From Spirochaetales bacterium (GTDB lineage: Bacteria; Spirochaetota; Spirochaetia; DSM-2461): a stretch of 64,000 nt of DNA. The notes under the pieces are model-generated. The model ran no database searches. It had not been told where the DNA came from and was given only the letters and a program-made list of their open reading frames with translations. Below, one piece after another: positions 44,824 to 54,054 of this stretch (positions are counted from its first letter, which is position 1; every line of letters begins with the position of its first letter). The translations under genes and the position numbers were made by a program. The stretch spans positions 33,063 to 97,062 of the forward strand of contig JAQQAP010000014.1 of the NCBI GenBank assembly GCA_028533045.1, in the 5' to 3' direction.

Positions 44824-45584
44824 TGCTCCTGGCCATAGATGTGGGAAACACCAACATTGTCTTTGGTGTACACGACGGAAAATCCTGGGTGGGCAACTGG
44901 CGCATTGCCACGGTCCACTCCAAAATGCCCGATGAATACGGGGTACTCTTCCGGGATATGCTCCGGGACGGAGGAATTGGGAAAGACGTTCTGGACAAGG
45001 CCATTGTCTCCAGCGTAGTCCCCGGCCTCACCGGAAAGATGCGGGACATGGTAAGCAACCTGATTGGAAAAGCCCCCATCATCGTAGGACCCGGTGTAAA
45101 AACGGGTCTTAAGATTCGCATAGGAAACCCTTCCGAACTGGGAACGGATATCGTCTGTAACTGTGTCGCCGCCTTTGAAAAGGTGCAGGACAGTTGTATC
45201 GTGGTAGACTTTGGGACGGCCTTGACCTTTACGGCCATTGCGGCAAACGGAGAAATTCGGGGCGTCGCCATTGCTCCGGGACTACAATCAGCAGCAGGAG
45301 CTCTCTCGCACAATACGGCCCAACTGCCCCAGGTCTGGCTGGAAGCACCGGAAAAAGCGATTGGCACAAACACCACCGCCAGTATTCAGTCGGGAGTCAT
45401 CTTTGGCTATACGGGCCTGGTGGAACATCTCATAGATAAAATGAGCGAAGAACTGGGCGGTGTTAAGGCGGTGATAGGAACCGGCGGCCTTTCCGGGGTG
45501 ATTGCTCCCCTAACGGACCGTTTTACCTACCGGGAGCCCTGGCTCATTCTTGAGGGGCTGAGGCTGATCGCCGGGAAGAACTGA
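44823..45584 (+). CDS. coaX: Type III pantothenate kinase
   Basis: 253 aa ASKHA-fold kinase that makes 4'-phosphopantothenate, the first step of CoA synthesis. Phosphate loop LLAIDVGNTNIVFGVHDG at the start, Asp-bearing VVDFGTALTFTAI near 125 and RGVAIAPGLQSAAGAL near 146. It is the last gene of the ECF operon, so uptake and trapping of pantothenate are genetically linked. The 3' end overlaps the convergent GGDEF/EAL gene by 41 bp. Confidence 0.95.
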   Translation: MLLAIDVGNTNIVFGVHDGKSWVGNWRIATVHSKMPDEYGVLFRDMLRDGGIGKDVLDKAIVSSVVPGLTGKMRDMVSNLIGKAPIIVGPGVKTGLKIRIGNPSELGTDIVCNCVAAFEKVQDSCIVVDFGTALTFTAIAANGEIRGVAIAPGLQSAAGALSHNTAQLPQVWLEAPEKAIGTNTTASIQSGVIFGYTGLVEHLIDKMSEELGGVKAVIGTGGLSGVIAPLTDRFTYREPWLILEGLRLIAGKN

Positions 45585-47355
45585 CGGAACTGAAAGGGAC
45601 CGGCGCCCCCAGATAAAAGCCTTGGGAGTATTCGATTCCCAGGGCCATTACCACCTCAAGGACCTCCTTGGTCTCCACCTGTTCGGCCACAACCTTTATT
45701 CCCAGCTCCCGGGAAATGGATGTGATATTCTCCACAAGCATCCGCTTCTCCCGTGAGCTGCCCAACTCTCGAATCAAATTACCGTCGAGCTTAACGTAGT
45801 CTGCCTTAAGCTCGACCAAATAATCAAAATTACTATAGCCTGAGCCAAAATCATCAATAGCAATCTGGCAGCCGTACTGGCGCACCTCATTGAGAAACTG
45901 ATGTACTTCCGACCAGTTTTCGATCTCCTTGGTCTCAAGAATCTCAAACTGTATAAAAGAGCCGTCCTCCATCTCATCCAGCATGAGAATGAGATACTCC
46001 CGGGTAAAGGGATCGTGAATATCCTCTTCGGAAATATTAACAGAAAGGGCAATCCCCTTCTCTTTCACCGCATTGACCGCATGACGGAAGACGGTACGTG
46101 TCAGACGGGGATAAAGGTGCTTTTTATGAACAATGGGAAGAAAGTCTGCGGGGAGCTGAATAGCCCCGTTCAGATCAATCAGCCTTACAAGACATTCGTA
46201 CTTAAGAATATCTCCGGTCACATTATCGAATATAGGCTGATAATAGGGAAGAATCCTATTATCCTCAAAGGCCCGTTCTATTTGATAATCCCAACTCATG
46301 GAGAGCTTTAATTCCGACTGGGTGCTGAACTGGGGATGGTAAAAACAGAATTTGCTTTTAGCCATTTTACCTTCATGAAGGGCCAAACTGCAACGGGAGA
46401 GCAGATTGCTTCCCACCCCGTCCCTATCAAAAGCAGCCCCCAGGGAAACAGAAAGGGGAATTCGCTTTTTCCCTTCCCTGAAGTTGATTCGTGAGACCTC
46501 ATCAAGAATGGACTTCATCAGTTTGATGAGCCGTCCTTCCTCTTCGGTAATACCCTCATTAAGGAACTGAAGGATGGCAAACTCCGATCCGGAAAGACGG
46601 TAGATTCCCTTGGGACTCACCTTTTTATTGAGTACCTCCCCAATGGCCTGGATGATCTTGTCCCCCGTCCGATACCCCAGAAAATCATTGAGCTCCTTAA
46701 AATTATCCGTATTGATTAGGATTAAGGCTTTGTAACTCCCGTTTTCCAAATCGGTAATAAGCTTTTTACGATTATAATATCCCGTAAGTTCATCATAAAA
46801 TATCTGTTGATTCAGTTCGGAAAGAACACGATCCTGTCGATGGGACACAAAATAGGTAAAAAGGGAACTCAAAAGAACCGCAAAAGAAAGTATCATGAGG
46901 ATATTAGGCGTAAGCCCGGTATCAATTATATTTAAGAATTGCAGCAAGGACAAAGAGAAGAGGGCAAGGACATAGGAAAGAAGGTAAAAGCGCCCTTTGC
47001 AAAAGGGAACGAGAAACAGGACAAATGACGGATAGATAACCCAGAAGATGGCACCGGAAAGGGTTACCCCCCATCCCAGATAAGCGGGCAATAAGCTCGT
47101 GAAATAAAAAATGAGCATGAAATCGGCGGTACGATCAAGATTCCTGCTTATCAAATAATAGCAGAGGAGAACGATAAAAGGCGTAAGCTTGACGAAGTCA
47201 TGGCGGACCTCAACGACCATCCCCTGCTCCAGATGATAGAGTGAAATAGCCAATAGGGTAGTAAAACCAATTGCCAAAATCACATAAAGAAAAATCTGTC
47301 GGGATTGATTGAGATAATCACTTAATAAGTCGGTCTGCCCCTTTTTACCTAACAC
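45544..47355 (-). CDS. Membrane GGDEF-EAL protein with degenerate GGDEF motif
   Basis: 603 aa. Five to six membrane helices in residues ~20-170. The GGDEF domain (IFYDELTGYYNRKKLITDL) has RLSGSEFAILQF near 257 where GGDEF is expected, so cyclase activity is doubtful. The EAL domain starts near 375 with PYYQPIFDN, ECL in place of EAL, then FEILETKE, IAIDDFGSGYSNFD, DYVKLDGNL, VAEQVET and SQGFYLGAP, which keep the metal- and substrate-binding residues. A c-di-GMP phosphodiesterase is likely, with the SGSEF domain possibly binding GTP as a regulator. GTG start after AAGGAG. Confidence 0.91.
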   Translation of the reverse strand: MLGKKGQTDLLSDYLNQSRQIFLYVILAIGFTTLLAISLYHLEQGMVVEVRHDFVKLTPFIVLLCYYLISRNLDRTADFMLIFYFTSLLPAYLGWGVTLSGAIFWVIYPSFVLFLVPFCKGRFYLLSYVLALFSLSLLQFLNIIDTGLTPNILMILSFAVLLSSLFTYFVSHRQDRVLSELNQQIFYDELTGYYNRKKLITDLENGSYKALILINTDNFKELNDFLGYRTGDKIIQAIGEVLNKKVSPKGIYRLSGSEFAILQFLNEGITEEEGRLIKLMKSILDEVSRINFREGKKRIPLSVSLGAAFDRDGVGSNLLSRCSLALHEGKMAKSKFCFYHPQFSTQSELKLSMSWDYQIERAFEDNRILPYYQPIFDNVTGDILKYECLVRLIDLNGAIQLPADFLPIVHKKHLYPRLTRTVFRHAVNAVKEKGIALSVNISEEDIHDPFTREYLILMLDEMEDGSFIQFEILETKEIENWSEVHQFLNEVRQYGCQIAIDDFGSGYSNFDYLVELKADYVKLDGNLIRELGSSREKRMLVENITSISRELGIKVVAEQVETKEVLEVVMALGIEYSQGFYLGAPVPFSSVSSSRRSASAPQE

Positions 47356-47426
47356 GGAGTCTCTATTTCTCCTTCATTTACACCCTTAATAATAATAAAA
47401 TCCCACCAATTGTCAAACAGAAAAAC

Positions 47427-47455
47427 TTGCCCCAACGGCCCCCTTCATTTATACT
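47427..47455 (+). promoter_or_regulatory. fhs promoter
   Basis: TTGCCC (47427-47432), 17-bp spacer, TATACT (47450-47455). Leader ~15 nt carries AAGGAGAG, so fhs is leadered in contrast to several neighbours. Confidence 0.6.
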
Positions 47456-47476
47456 GAACGGGCATAAGGAGAGAAT

Positions 47477-49240
47477 ATGGCCGTTACAAAAGTGAAACCC
47501 GTCCCTTCAGATCTTGATATCGCCCAGTCTGCGAAAATTGTCGACATCAAGGAAATTGCCACCCGCTTTGGACTGGAAGAGAGTGATCTGATTCTCTACG
47601 GAGATCAAAAAGCTAAGATAAAGCTGGAAACCCTGGAAAAGCTTCAAAAACGGCCTCCCGCCAAATATATTGATGTCACTGCCCTGACCCCTACTCCCCT
47701 GGGAGAAGGAAAAACCACAACCACCGTGGGCCTCACAGATGGTCTGGCCACTCTGGGTCACAAGTCCCTCTGTACCCTGCGGCAGCCCTCCATGGGCCCC
47801 ACCTTTGGGATAAAAGGGGGCGCCGCCGGGGGCGGTTACAGCCAGGTGGTTCCCATGGAGGAGATTAACCTGCACATGACCGGCGATATCCATGCGGTAG
47901 GCGCCGCCCACAACCTGGGAGCCGCCGCCATAGACAGCCGCATCTACCACGAAAGCCGCTGGAGCGACAGCTTCCTGGAAAAGCAGGGCCTAAAAAGACT
48001 CAATGCGGACCCCTACAATATTCTCTGGCGCCGCGTATTGGATATAAATGACCGAAGTCTCAGAAATATCATCACCGGCTTGGGCGAACGGGGCGACGGC
48101 CCCATGAACCAGGCCGGCTTTGACATTACCGTGGCCAGTGAAATTATGGCGATTCTGGCCCTCTCCACGAGCCTCAAGGATATGCGCGAGCGCATCGGCA
48201 GAGTGATCCTGGCCATGGACAAAAAGGGCAATCCCCTTACGGCGGAAGACTTCCGGGTAGCCGGGGCCATGACCGTACTTATGAAAGACGCCCTCATGCC
48301 CAACCTGCTTCAAACCATGGAAGAACAGGCGGCCCTGGTCCATACGGGACCCTTTGGAAACATAGCCCACGGCAACTCCTCCATCATGGGAGATATGATG
48401 GGAATGGGCATGACCGACTACCTGATTACCGAGTCCGGCTTCGGATCGGACATGGGAATGGAAAAATTCATGAACATCAAGTGCCGCACCTCCGGGCTCG
48501 TTCCCGATGCGGTGGTGGTTGTGGCTACGGTGAGAGCGTTAAAAATGCACGGCGGCGGACCGGCGGTTAAACCGGGCCAAAAGCTGGATCCCGTCTACAG
48601 TGAGAAAAATACCGAACTGGTTCGGAAAGGCTGCGGGAACCTCAAGGCCCACATAGAACTGGCCCAAAAATTCGGGGTGTCCACGGTTGTGGCCATTAAC
48701 GCCTTCCCCACAGACAGCCCGGAAGAGTGGGCCGTCGTACGGGAGGAGGCCCTGAAAGCGGGTGCCCTTGATGCGGTTGTGTCTGAACACTGGGCCGAAG
48801 GGGGCGAGGGAGCGGCGGACCTAGCGAAGGCTGTTGTGGCCGCTGCCGATGAGCCGCAAAACTTTAAACTCCTTTACGAATCGGACCTGTCCCTTAAGGA
48901 AAAAATAGATGTTCTGGCACGGGAAGTGTACGGCGCGGCCGATGTGGACTACAGCCCTCAGGTTCTGAGAAAAATGGACCAGTTTGCCGAATGGGGTTAC
49001 GGAAATCTCCCCATCTGTATGGCCAAATCCCAGTACTCCCTCTCCCACAATCCGGCTTATAAAAATGTTCCGCCCCGGGGCTATACCTTCCCCGTTCAAG
49101 ACATAAGGCTAAGCGCCGGAGCGGGCTTTGTTTACCCCCTGGCAGGAGATATACGCACCATGCCCGGCCTGGGAAGCCGCCCCGCCTTTATGGATGTGGA
49201 CCTGGATCTGGCTACGGGGAAAATTACCGGACTCTTTTAG
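47477..49240 (+). CDS. fhs: Formate-tetrahydrofolate ligase
   Basis: 587 aa. Makes 10-formyl-THF from formate, THF and ATP. The P-loop PLGEGKTTTTVGLTDGL near residue 75 is typical, followed by RQPSMGPTFGIKGGAAGGG and TGDIHAVGAAHNLGAA. Length is 20-30 aa above common members. With metF it forms the ends of the folate C1 branch; folD is not in the window. No acetogenesis genes are seen here, so a biosynthetic or formate-assimilating role is more likely. Confidence 0.97.
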   Translation: MAVTKVKPVPSDLDIAQSAKIVDIKEIATRFGLEESDLILYGDQKAKIKLETLEKLQKRPPAKYIDVTALTPTPLGEGKTTTTVGLTDGLATLGHKSLCTLRQPSMGPTFGIKGGAAGGGYSQVVPMEEINLHMTGDIHAVGAAHNLGAAAIDSRIYHESRWSDSFLEKQGLKRLNADPYNILWRRVLDINDRSLRNIITGLGERGDGPMNQAGFDITVASEIMAILALSTSLKDMRERIGRVILAMDKKGNPLTAEDFRVAGAMTVLMKDALMPNLLQTMEEQAALVHTGPFGNIAHGNSSIMGDMMGMGMTDYLITESGFGSDMGMEKFMNIKCRTSGLVPDAVVVVATVRALKMHGGGPAVKPGQKLDPVYSEKNTELVRKGCGNLKAHIELAQKFGVSTVVAINAFPTDSPEEWAVVREEALKAGALDAVVSEHWAEGGEGAADLAKAVVAAADEPQNFKLLYESDLSLKEKIDVLAREVYGAADVDYSPQVLRKMDQFAEWGYGNLPICMAKSQYSLSHNPAYKNVPPRGYTFPVQDIRLSAGAGFVYPLAGDIRTMPGLGSRPAFMDVDLDLATGKITGLF

Positions 49241-50259
49241 TCCCGGTAGACAATCTCCCGCCGCCAGCTAATCTCCTCCCCGGGACGGTTCAACTCATCC
49301 CGGTAGGAGAGGTACACCCAATTCCCCCGTTCATCCCAGGAGAGGGTCCAGGTCTCAAGGCTGTGGGGTTCAACCACCTTCTCAAGGCGCCCCTCATCGT
49401 CATAGCTATAGTGATTTTCCTCTGTTAACATAAGCCCGTAGGGGCCGTTCCAATTATAGTTCCGCAAACGGACCAGACGCCCCTCCCGGTCATAATCTTT
49501 CACACTTTGAAAAACGGGCGTTTCCAGAGGAGCGTCCCAGACCATCTCCGGGGTAATCGGCCGGTCCAGCACATACTTGGAGAAAAGGATCTGCTCCTGC
49601 CCGTAACTGTATTCTCCCCTTTCGTAAAGCTGCCGGTTCAAGTCAGACTGAATCAGGGAGACCAGTCGGCCCTCCTCATCATAGAGATACCATTCATTCC
49701 AGAAAGTTCTCTCTTCCCTATAGCCCCGCTTGGATGATAATCGGCCCTCCTCATCGTAGTTGATCTCCACGTCCAGATCCTGGAAAGAGTCGGTCTCCCG
49801 GACAAGCCGATTTTCCCCGTCGTAATAGCGAAAAACCGACTTAACCGGATGGTCCTGGACAGTCTCAAATCGGGTCTCCACCACATCCTCACCCGCCTCC
49901 AGACTGTACCAGTGCTCATAACCGGCCAATCGTTCGGCGGGAGGGCGTAGGTCGGGGGTGCTAATGTAGGTAAGCCAGGTGGTTCTCTCACGGCCCTCCC
50001 GGTCTGTCTCATAGCGGAACTCATGACGGCGGTACTCCTGGCCCATCCGGTAGTAACGCTGGACCGTCGGACGCTGCTCTTCGTCATATTCGATATTGAG
50101 AAGCCAGGGCTCCTCCATGGTGCCCGCAGGAATCTCCCGAAGGAGCTGTTTATAGGTATAGACCGACTTAACCGAGCCATTAAGCTTTTCCGGGGGAGTA
50201 TAGGCCTCAAGGCCAATGGGGGCGAAACAAAGCAGTAAGACGATCGTGGGACGAAACAT
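49237..50259 (-). CDS. Exported YD-repeat (RHS-like) protein
   Basis: 340 aa with signal peptide MFRPTIVLLLCFAPIGLEAY. The mature part holds at least four YD-type repeats: YDEEGRLSSKRG, YDEEGRLVSLIQ, YDREGRLVRLRN and YDDEGRLEKVVE, with related copies such as YDEEQRPTVQRY. YD repeats build beta-rich shells in RHS/teneurin proteins, but this one is short and has no RHS core or toxin tip. It might bind cell-surface carbohydrate. TGC-TACAAT, an extended -10, lies 6 nt from the ATG; there is no Shine-Dalgarno. Confidence 0.8.
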   Translation of the reverse strand: MFRPTIVLLLCFAPIGLEAYTPPEKLNGSVKSVYTYKQLLREIPAGTMEEPWLLNIEYDEEQRPTVQRYYRMGQEYRRHEFRYETDREGRERTTWLTYISTPDLRPPAERLAGYEHWYSLEAGEDVVETRFETVQDHPVKSVFRYYDGENRLVRETDSFQDLDVEINYDEEGRLSSKRGYREERTFWNEWYLYDEEGRLVSLIQSDLNRQLYERGEYSYGQEQILFSKYVLDRPITPEMVWDAPLETPVFQSVKDYDREGRLVRLRNYNWNGPYGLMLTEENHYSYDDEGRLEKVVEPHSLETWTLSWDERGNWVYLSYRDELNRPGEEISWRREIVYRD

Positions 50260-50334
50260 GGGATTATTGTAGCAGAAAAACTCCTCCTATCCTATTGACC
50301 CGCGCCGCCACTCCTGCTATTATGTTTTTCACTT

Positions 50335-50417
50335 GCCGGCGTGGTGAAATTGGTAGACACAGTAGACTCAAAATCTGCCGCACCTAGTGCATATCGGTTC
50401 GACTCCGATCGCCGGTA
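50335..50417 (+). tRNA. tRNA-Leu (anticodon CAA)
   Basis: 83-nt class II tRNA. Acceptor GCCGGCG pairs with CGCCGGT (one G-U at the first pair), discriminator A, T-arm ATCGG-TTCGACT-CCGAT, anticodon stem GTAGA/TCTGC with loop CTCAAAA, and a long variable arm with GCAC/GTGC. It reads UUG. CCA is not encoded. Confidence 0.95.
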
Positions 50418-50429
50418 AAACTACTTTTC

Positions 50430-50458
50430 TTGTGTTTAGTCGCTTTTTGTGATAGGAT
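50430..50458 (+). promoter_or_regulatory. XPB helicase gene promoter, possibly leaderless
   Basis: TTGTGT (50430-50435), 17-bp spacer, TAGGAT (50453-50458), then 8 nt to ATG 50467. The AGGA in the -10 could instead serve as a Shine-Dalgarno if transcription starts at the tRNA. Confidence 0.45.
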
Positions 50459-50466
50459 AACCCCTT

Positions 50467-52119
50467 ATGACGAAAAGCGACGTACCACCGCTCATTGTTC
50501 AGGGCGATAATACCATATTAGTTGATGTACATACGATTCTCTTTGAAGAAGCCCGGGATGAGCTGGGCCGGTTCGCGGAGCTCGAAAAGTCTCCCGAACA
50601 CATGCATACCTACAAGATTTCCCCCCTCTCCCTCTGGAATGCCGCCTCAAGCGGAATAGAACTGGAGGAGATCTTTGATATTCTTGACCGGTACGGCCGC
50701 TTCCCCGCCCCGGAAAACGTACGCTACAATATTGGGGAAACCCTCAAGCGCTGGGGCAAAATCCGCCTGGAAGGGACCGGGGACGAGGGTATCCTCTTTC
50801 TCCGCGTGGAAGATCCCTACCTCCATAAAGAGCTCGCCACGGCCAAGTCGCTGGCGAAGATTCTGACCAAAGGAGAAAAGGGCTTTTTTCTGGAACTCCT
50901 GAACCGGGGAACGGTTAAGGCGGAACTGATTAAAATCGGCTGGCCCGTGGAAGACCTGGCCCCCCTGGTTGAAGGGGCGGACCTGGATGTGGAACTCAAC
51001 AATCTCACCGTTAGAGAGTATCAAAAGCACGGGGTGGAAGCCTTTTTGGGTAATGGCAAACCGGGAACCGGATTCGGTACGGTTGTTATGCCCTGCGGAT
51101 CGGGAAAAACCGTTTTGGGCATCGCCGCCATGGCCGCCCTTAAGAAACAGACCCTTATCCTGACTCCCAACGTAGCCTCCCTCCACCAGTGGCGGGACGA
51201 AATCCTCAGTAAGACAAACCTGACCGAAGACCAGATAGGCGAGTATTCGGGGGAACAGAAAATCATTAAGCCCGTGACCCTGGCCACCTACCAGGTACTG
51301 GTCTGGCGCAAGGACAAAACGAGCCCCTTTACCCACTTCTCCCTCTTTAGGGAAAACGACTGGGGCCTTATTATTTACGACGAAGTTCACCTGCTTCCCG
51401 CTCCGGTATTTAAAATTACCGCCGAGCTGCAGGCCCGAAGACGGCTGGGTTTAACGGCCACCCTCATTCGCGAGGATGGAGCGGAGGGGCACGTCTTCTC
51501 CCTGGTAGGCCCCAAACGATTCGATATACCCTGGAAAGAGCTGGAACAGCAGGGCTGGATTGCCGAAGCCTACTGCCACGAAATCCGCATAGACCTGCCG
51601 GACAACCTCCAACTCCCCTACGCCTCGGCGGACAAACGCAAAAAGTACCGTATTGCCTCGGAGAACCCCCTAAAGCTGCAGGAAGCGGCGGAGCTGGTGG
51701 AGCGTCACAAAAACGACCAGGTTCTGATTATCGGACAGTACATAGACCAGCTGGAAAAGATGGCCAAACTGCTCAAGGCCGACTTAATTACCGGTAAAAC
51801 CCCCAATGCGGACCGGGAAGTCATTTACGACCGCTTCAAAAAGGGCGAAATCCAGGTCATAGTCGTCTCCAAGGTGGCCAACTTCGCCATTGACCTTCCC
51901 GACGCCTCCGTGGCCATTCAGCTTTCCGGCGCCTTCGGCTCCCGTCAGGAAGAGGCCCAGCGGCTGGGACGTATCCTTAGACCCAAACAGAAGAACTCCT
52001 TCTTCTACAGCCTCATCTCCCGCTTTACCACGGAAGAAGAATTTGCCATGAACCGCCAAAAGTTCCTTACCGAACAGGGCTATAAATACCAGATAGAAGT
52101 ACGGGGAGAACCGTTATGA
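50467..52119 (+). CDS. XPB/ERCC3-type DNA helicase
   Basis: 550 aa SF2 helicase. N-terminal XPB damage-recognition-like domain (residues ~1-170), Walker A MPCGSGKTVLGIA near 209, DEVH box IIYDEVHLLPA near 304, the XPB RED motif LIREDGAEG near 334 and motif VI QEEAQRLGRILRPK near 497. Eukaryotic and archaeal XPB open DNA in repair; bacterial versions occur in actinobacteria and spirochaetes. The stop overlaps the partner gene by 4 nt (ATGA). Confidence 0.93.
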   Translation: MTKSDVPPLIVQGDNTILVDVHTILFEEARDELGRFAELEKSPEHMHTYKISPLSLWNAASSGIELEEIFDILDRYGRFPAPENVRYNIGETLKRWGKIRLEGTGDEGILFLRVEDPYLHKELATAKSLAKILTKGEKGFFLELLNRGTVKAELIKIGWPVEDLAPLVEGADLDVELNNLTVREYQKHGVEAFLGNGKPGTGFGTVVMPCGSGKTVLGIAAMAALKKQTLILTPNVASLHQWRDEILSKTNLTEDQIGEYSGEQKIIKPVTLATYQVLVWRKDKTSPFTHFSLFRENDWGLIIYDEVHLLPAPVFKITAELQARRRLGLTATLIREDGAEGHVFSLVGPKRFDIPWKELEQQGWIAEAYCHEIRIDLPDNLQLPYASADKRKKYRIASENPLKLQEAAELVERHKNDQVLIIGQYIDQLEKMAKLLKADLITGKTPNADREVIYDRFKKGEIQVIVVSKVANFAIDLPDASVAIQLSGAFGSRQEEAQRLGRILRPKQKNSFFYSLISRFTTEEEFAMNRQKFLTEQGYKYQIEVRGEPL

Positions 52120-54023
52120 CCGAATGGGAAGAGAGCCTCTTTACCCTAAAAGAAACCAGTTTTCTGAATCTCTTGAAAAACTACATTGTGGATCTTTCCA
52201 CTCCTTTTAACAAACAGGAAATGATAAAGAAGCTCGCCCTTTGGCTCGGGAAAGCGGAACACCTGGATAAACTGGCCCTCTGCATAAGCGAAGAGGAGAG
52301 GATGATTCTTTCGGCCATCCACTTCCTGGAAGGAGTGCATTCCGATAAACTTCCCCTCTCCTGGACGGATAAACAGAAGGAAAACCTTAAGGAACGGCTT
52401 CTTATCTATGAAAACCACGACCGTATTCATCTGACCCCCGTTTTAGTCGAACCCTTTAAGGAGCGGGGTATTATAGATTTTTCCCTGCTCCTGGAAATTG
52501 TTAAAGAGGAGGGGGAAGAAACAGCATCCTTCACTCCGGATGATCGGCTGTTTATGGGTTTCCTTTCCTATTTTTCCGTGGAAAAACCTTTTTACCTAAG
52601 CGACGGAACCCCCAGAAGAAAAATCGTCGACGAGCTTCAGGAAAAACTTCCCTATCCGGCCCATTGGGAGGACAGCTTCTTTGGGGAACTGGCGGAACTC
52701 TTTCTCCAGGCGGGCCTCCTTAAGAAAAAAGAGAATAACCTGATTCTGGGCCCCAAGGAGGAGCTGGAACGGTTTGAAAATTTCCGTCCCCATGAGCGCC
52801 TCCTCTATCTGGCCCTACTCAATGGACCGGCCTCCTCCCGGGGACGGCTCCGCTTCCTCTTAAATCGGCTCAAAACCCTTCTTCCCCCTGGAAGCGGTTT
52901 GGGACGGAACGGCTGGAAACGGCTTCTTTACTTCATTATTCCCCAACCGAACCACCGAGATATTGCCCTTTGGGAAGATCTTCCCACCCGCCTCTCCCTC
53001 CTGGGAATCTGTACCCTAAACGGAGATAACATCTTTTTTACCGGAGAGAAAGGGGAAGAGAAAAACGAATCCCTGAGGGTTCATGTACAGCCCAACGGGG
53101 ACATAGACCTGCCCCCGGGAACGGCCTTCAAGTCTTCCCTGGTTATGTCCGCCACCCTGGGCAAGGGAGAAACCTTCTACCACTTTCACCTGACCCGGGA
53201 ATCCTTTGAAGCGGGATTGCGGCGGGGAAAAAGCAGCAGAGAACTGATTGGAGACCTGGAGAACCTGGCCGGTTCCGAACTCCCGGGCAACCTGATTATG
53301 AACTTCCAAGAGTGGGAAAAACAGCTCCATGCCATTAGAAAAGTCCCGGGGATTCTCCTCCAGGTAGGGGGTTACCCCCGAAAGATCATGGACCGCATTC
53401 CCGAACTGCAGGAACATATCCTGGAAAAAATTGCCGATCAGTGGATATTAATGCGTGAGGAGACCGAAGAAGAGTGGAGGCTGATTTTAGCCCAAGTCAG
53501 CCTGAATCCCTTTGAGGAACACAAGCTGGAACTCTCACCTGACTCGGGGGAATTTCCCGACGAAGAGTGGGTCAACCTTCCCGACGGGGATCACCGGGAA
53601 AATTGGACTCATCCCCTTTCTCATGACAAGCGGGAAGAGCTGCTGGACCACCTTAAGACTCTCGAACTACCGGAGGAGCAGGAGAAGGAATTTACCCGCC
53701 GCATAGAACGGGGGGTTATTCTTTTGAAGGAACAGCTCACACCGGCGGTGCTTCGCTCGGAACTGTGCAAGGCGGGAGGGCTCGATTTTAACAGCAAACT
53801 CCGCCAGATTTCCGTGGCGGTGGATAACGAATACGCCCGGCTGGAACTCAAGCTTCCCGGCAAAGGGGAGATTCGCACGGTAAAAGCCGTTCCCCTAAAG
53901 CTAAGCAACAGCCGGGAAGAGAGCCTCCTTACCTTCCGCAACGAAGCAAACGGAGAAGAAGAAACGGTGGCGGTGCGAAAGATTCTGGAAGTGATCCGCT
54001 TTCACGGTTCCCTTCTTTCTTGA
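52116..54023 (+). CDS. XPB-partner protein with Helicase_C_3-like domain
   Basis: 635 aa. No Walker motifs. The middle carries the pattern LRVHVQPNGDIDLPPGT, FHLTRESFEAGLRRGKSS and LAGSELPGNLIMNFQEWEK, which matches my memory of the 'helicase conserved C-terminal' (Helicase_C_3) family, also found beside XPB in mycobacteria. The N-terminus is helical, likely winged-helix repeats (IVDELQEKLPYP). The stop/start overlap with XPB indicates a complex. It may load or regulate the helicase, by analogy with archaeal XPB-Bax1, though it is not related in sequence. Confidence 0.78.
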   Translation: MTEWEESLFTLKETSFLNLLKNYIVDLSTPFNKQEMIKKLALWLGKAEHLDKLALCISEEERMILSAIHFLEGVHSDKLPLSWTDKQKENLKERLLIYENHDRIHLTPVLVEPFKERGIIDFSLLLEIVKEEGEETASFTPDDRLFMGFLSYFSVEKPFYLSDGTPRRKIVDELQEKLPYPAHWEDSFFGELAELFLQAGLLKKKENNLILGPKEELERFENFRPHERLLYLALLNGPASSRGRLRFLLNRLKTLLPPGSGLGRNGWKRLLYFIIPQPNHRDIALWEDLPTRLSLLGICTLNGDNIFFTGEKGEEKNESLRVHVQPNGDIDLPPGTAFKSSLVMSATLGKGETFYHFHLTRESFEAGLRRGKSSRELIGDLENLAGSELPGNLIMNFQEWEKQLHAIRKVPGILLQVGGYPRKIMDRIPELQEHILEKIADQWILMREETEEEWRLILAQVSLNPFEEHKLELSPDSGEFPDEEWVNLPDGDHRENWTHPLSHDKREELLDHLKTLELPEEQEKEFTRRIERGVILLKEQLTPAVLRSELCKAGGLDFNSKLRQISVAVDNEYARLELKLPGKGEIRTVKAVPLKLSNSREESLLTFRNEANGEEETVAVRKILEVIRFHGSLLS

Positions 54024-54048
54024 CCTCCCCCGTCCTTTAAGCTACAAT
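54020..54048 (+). promoter_or_regulatory. Promoter of the 36-aa gene, leaderless geometry
   Basis: TTGACC (54020-54025), 17-bp spacer, TACAAT (54043-54048), then 6 nt to ATG 54055. The -35 box overlaps the stop codon of the upstream gene. Confidence 0.6.
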
Positions 54049-54054
54049 CGCCCT

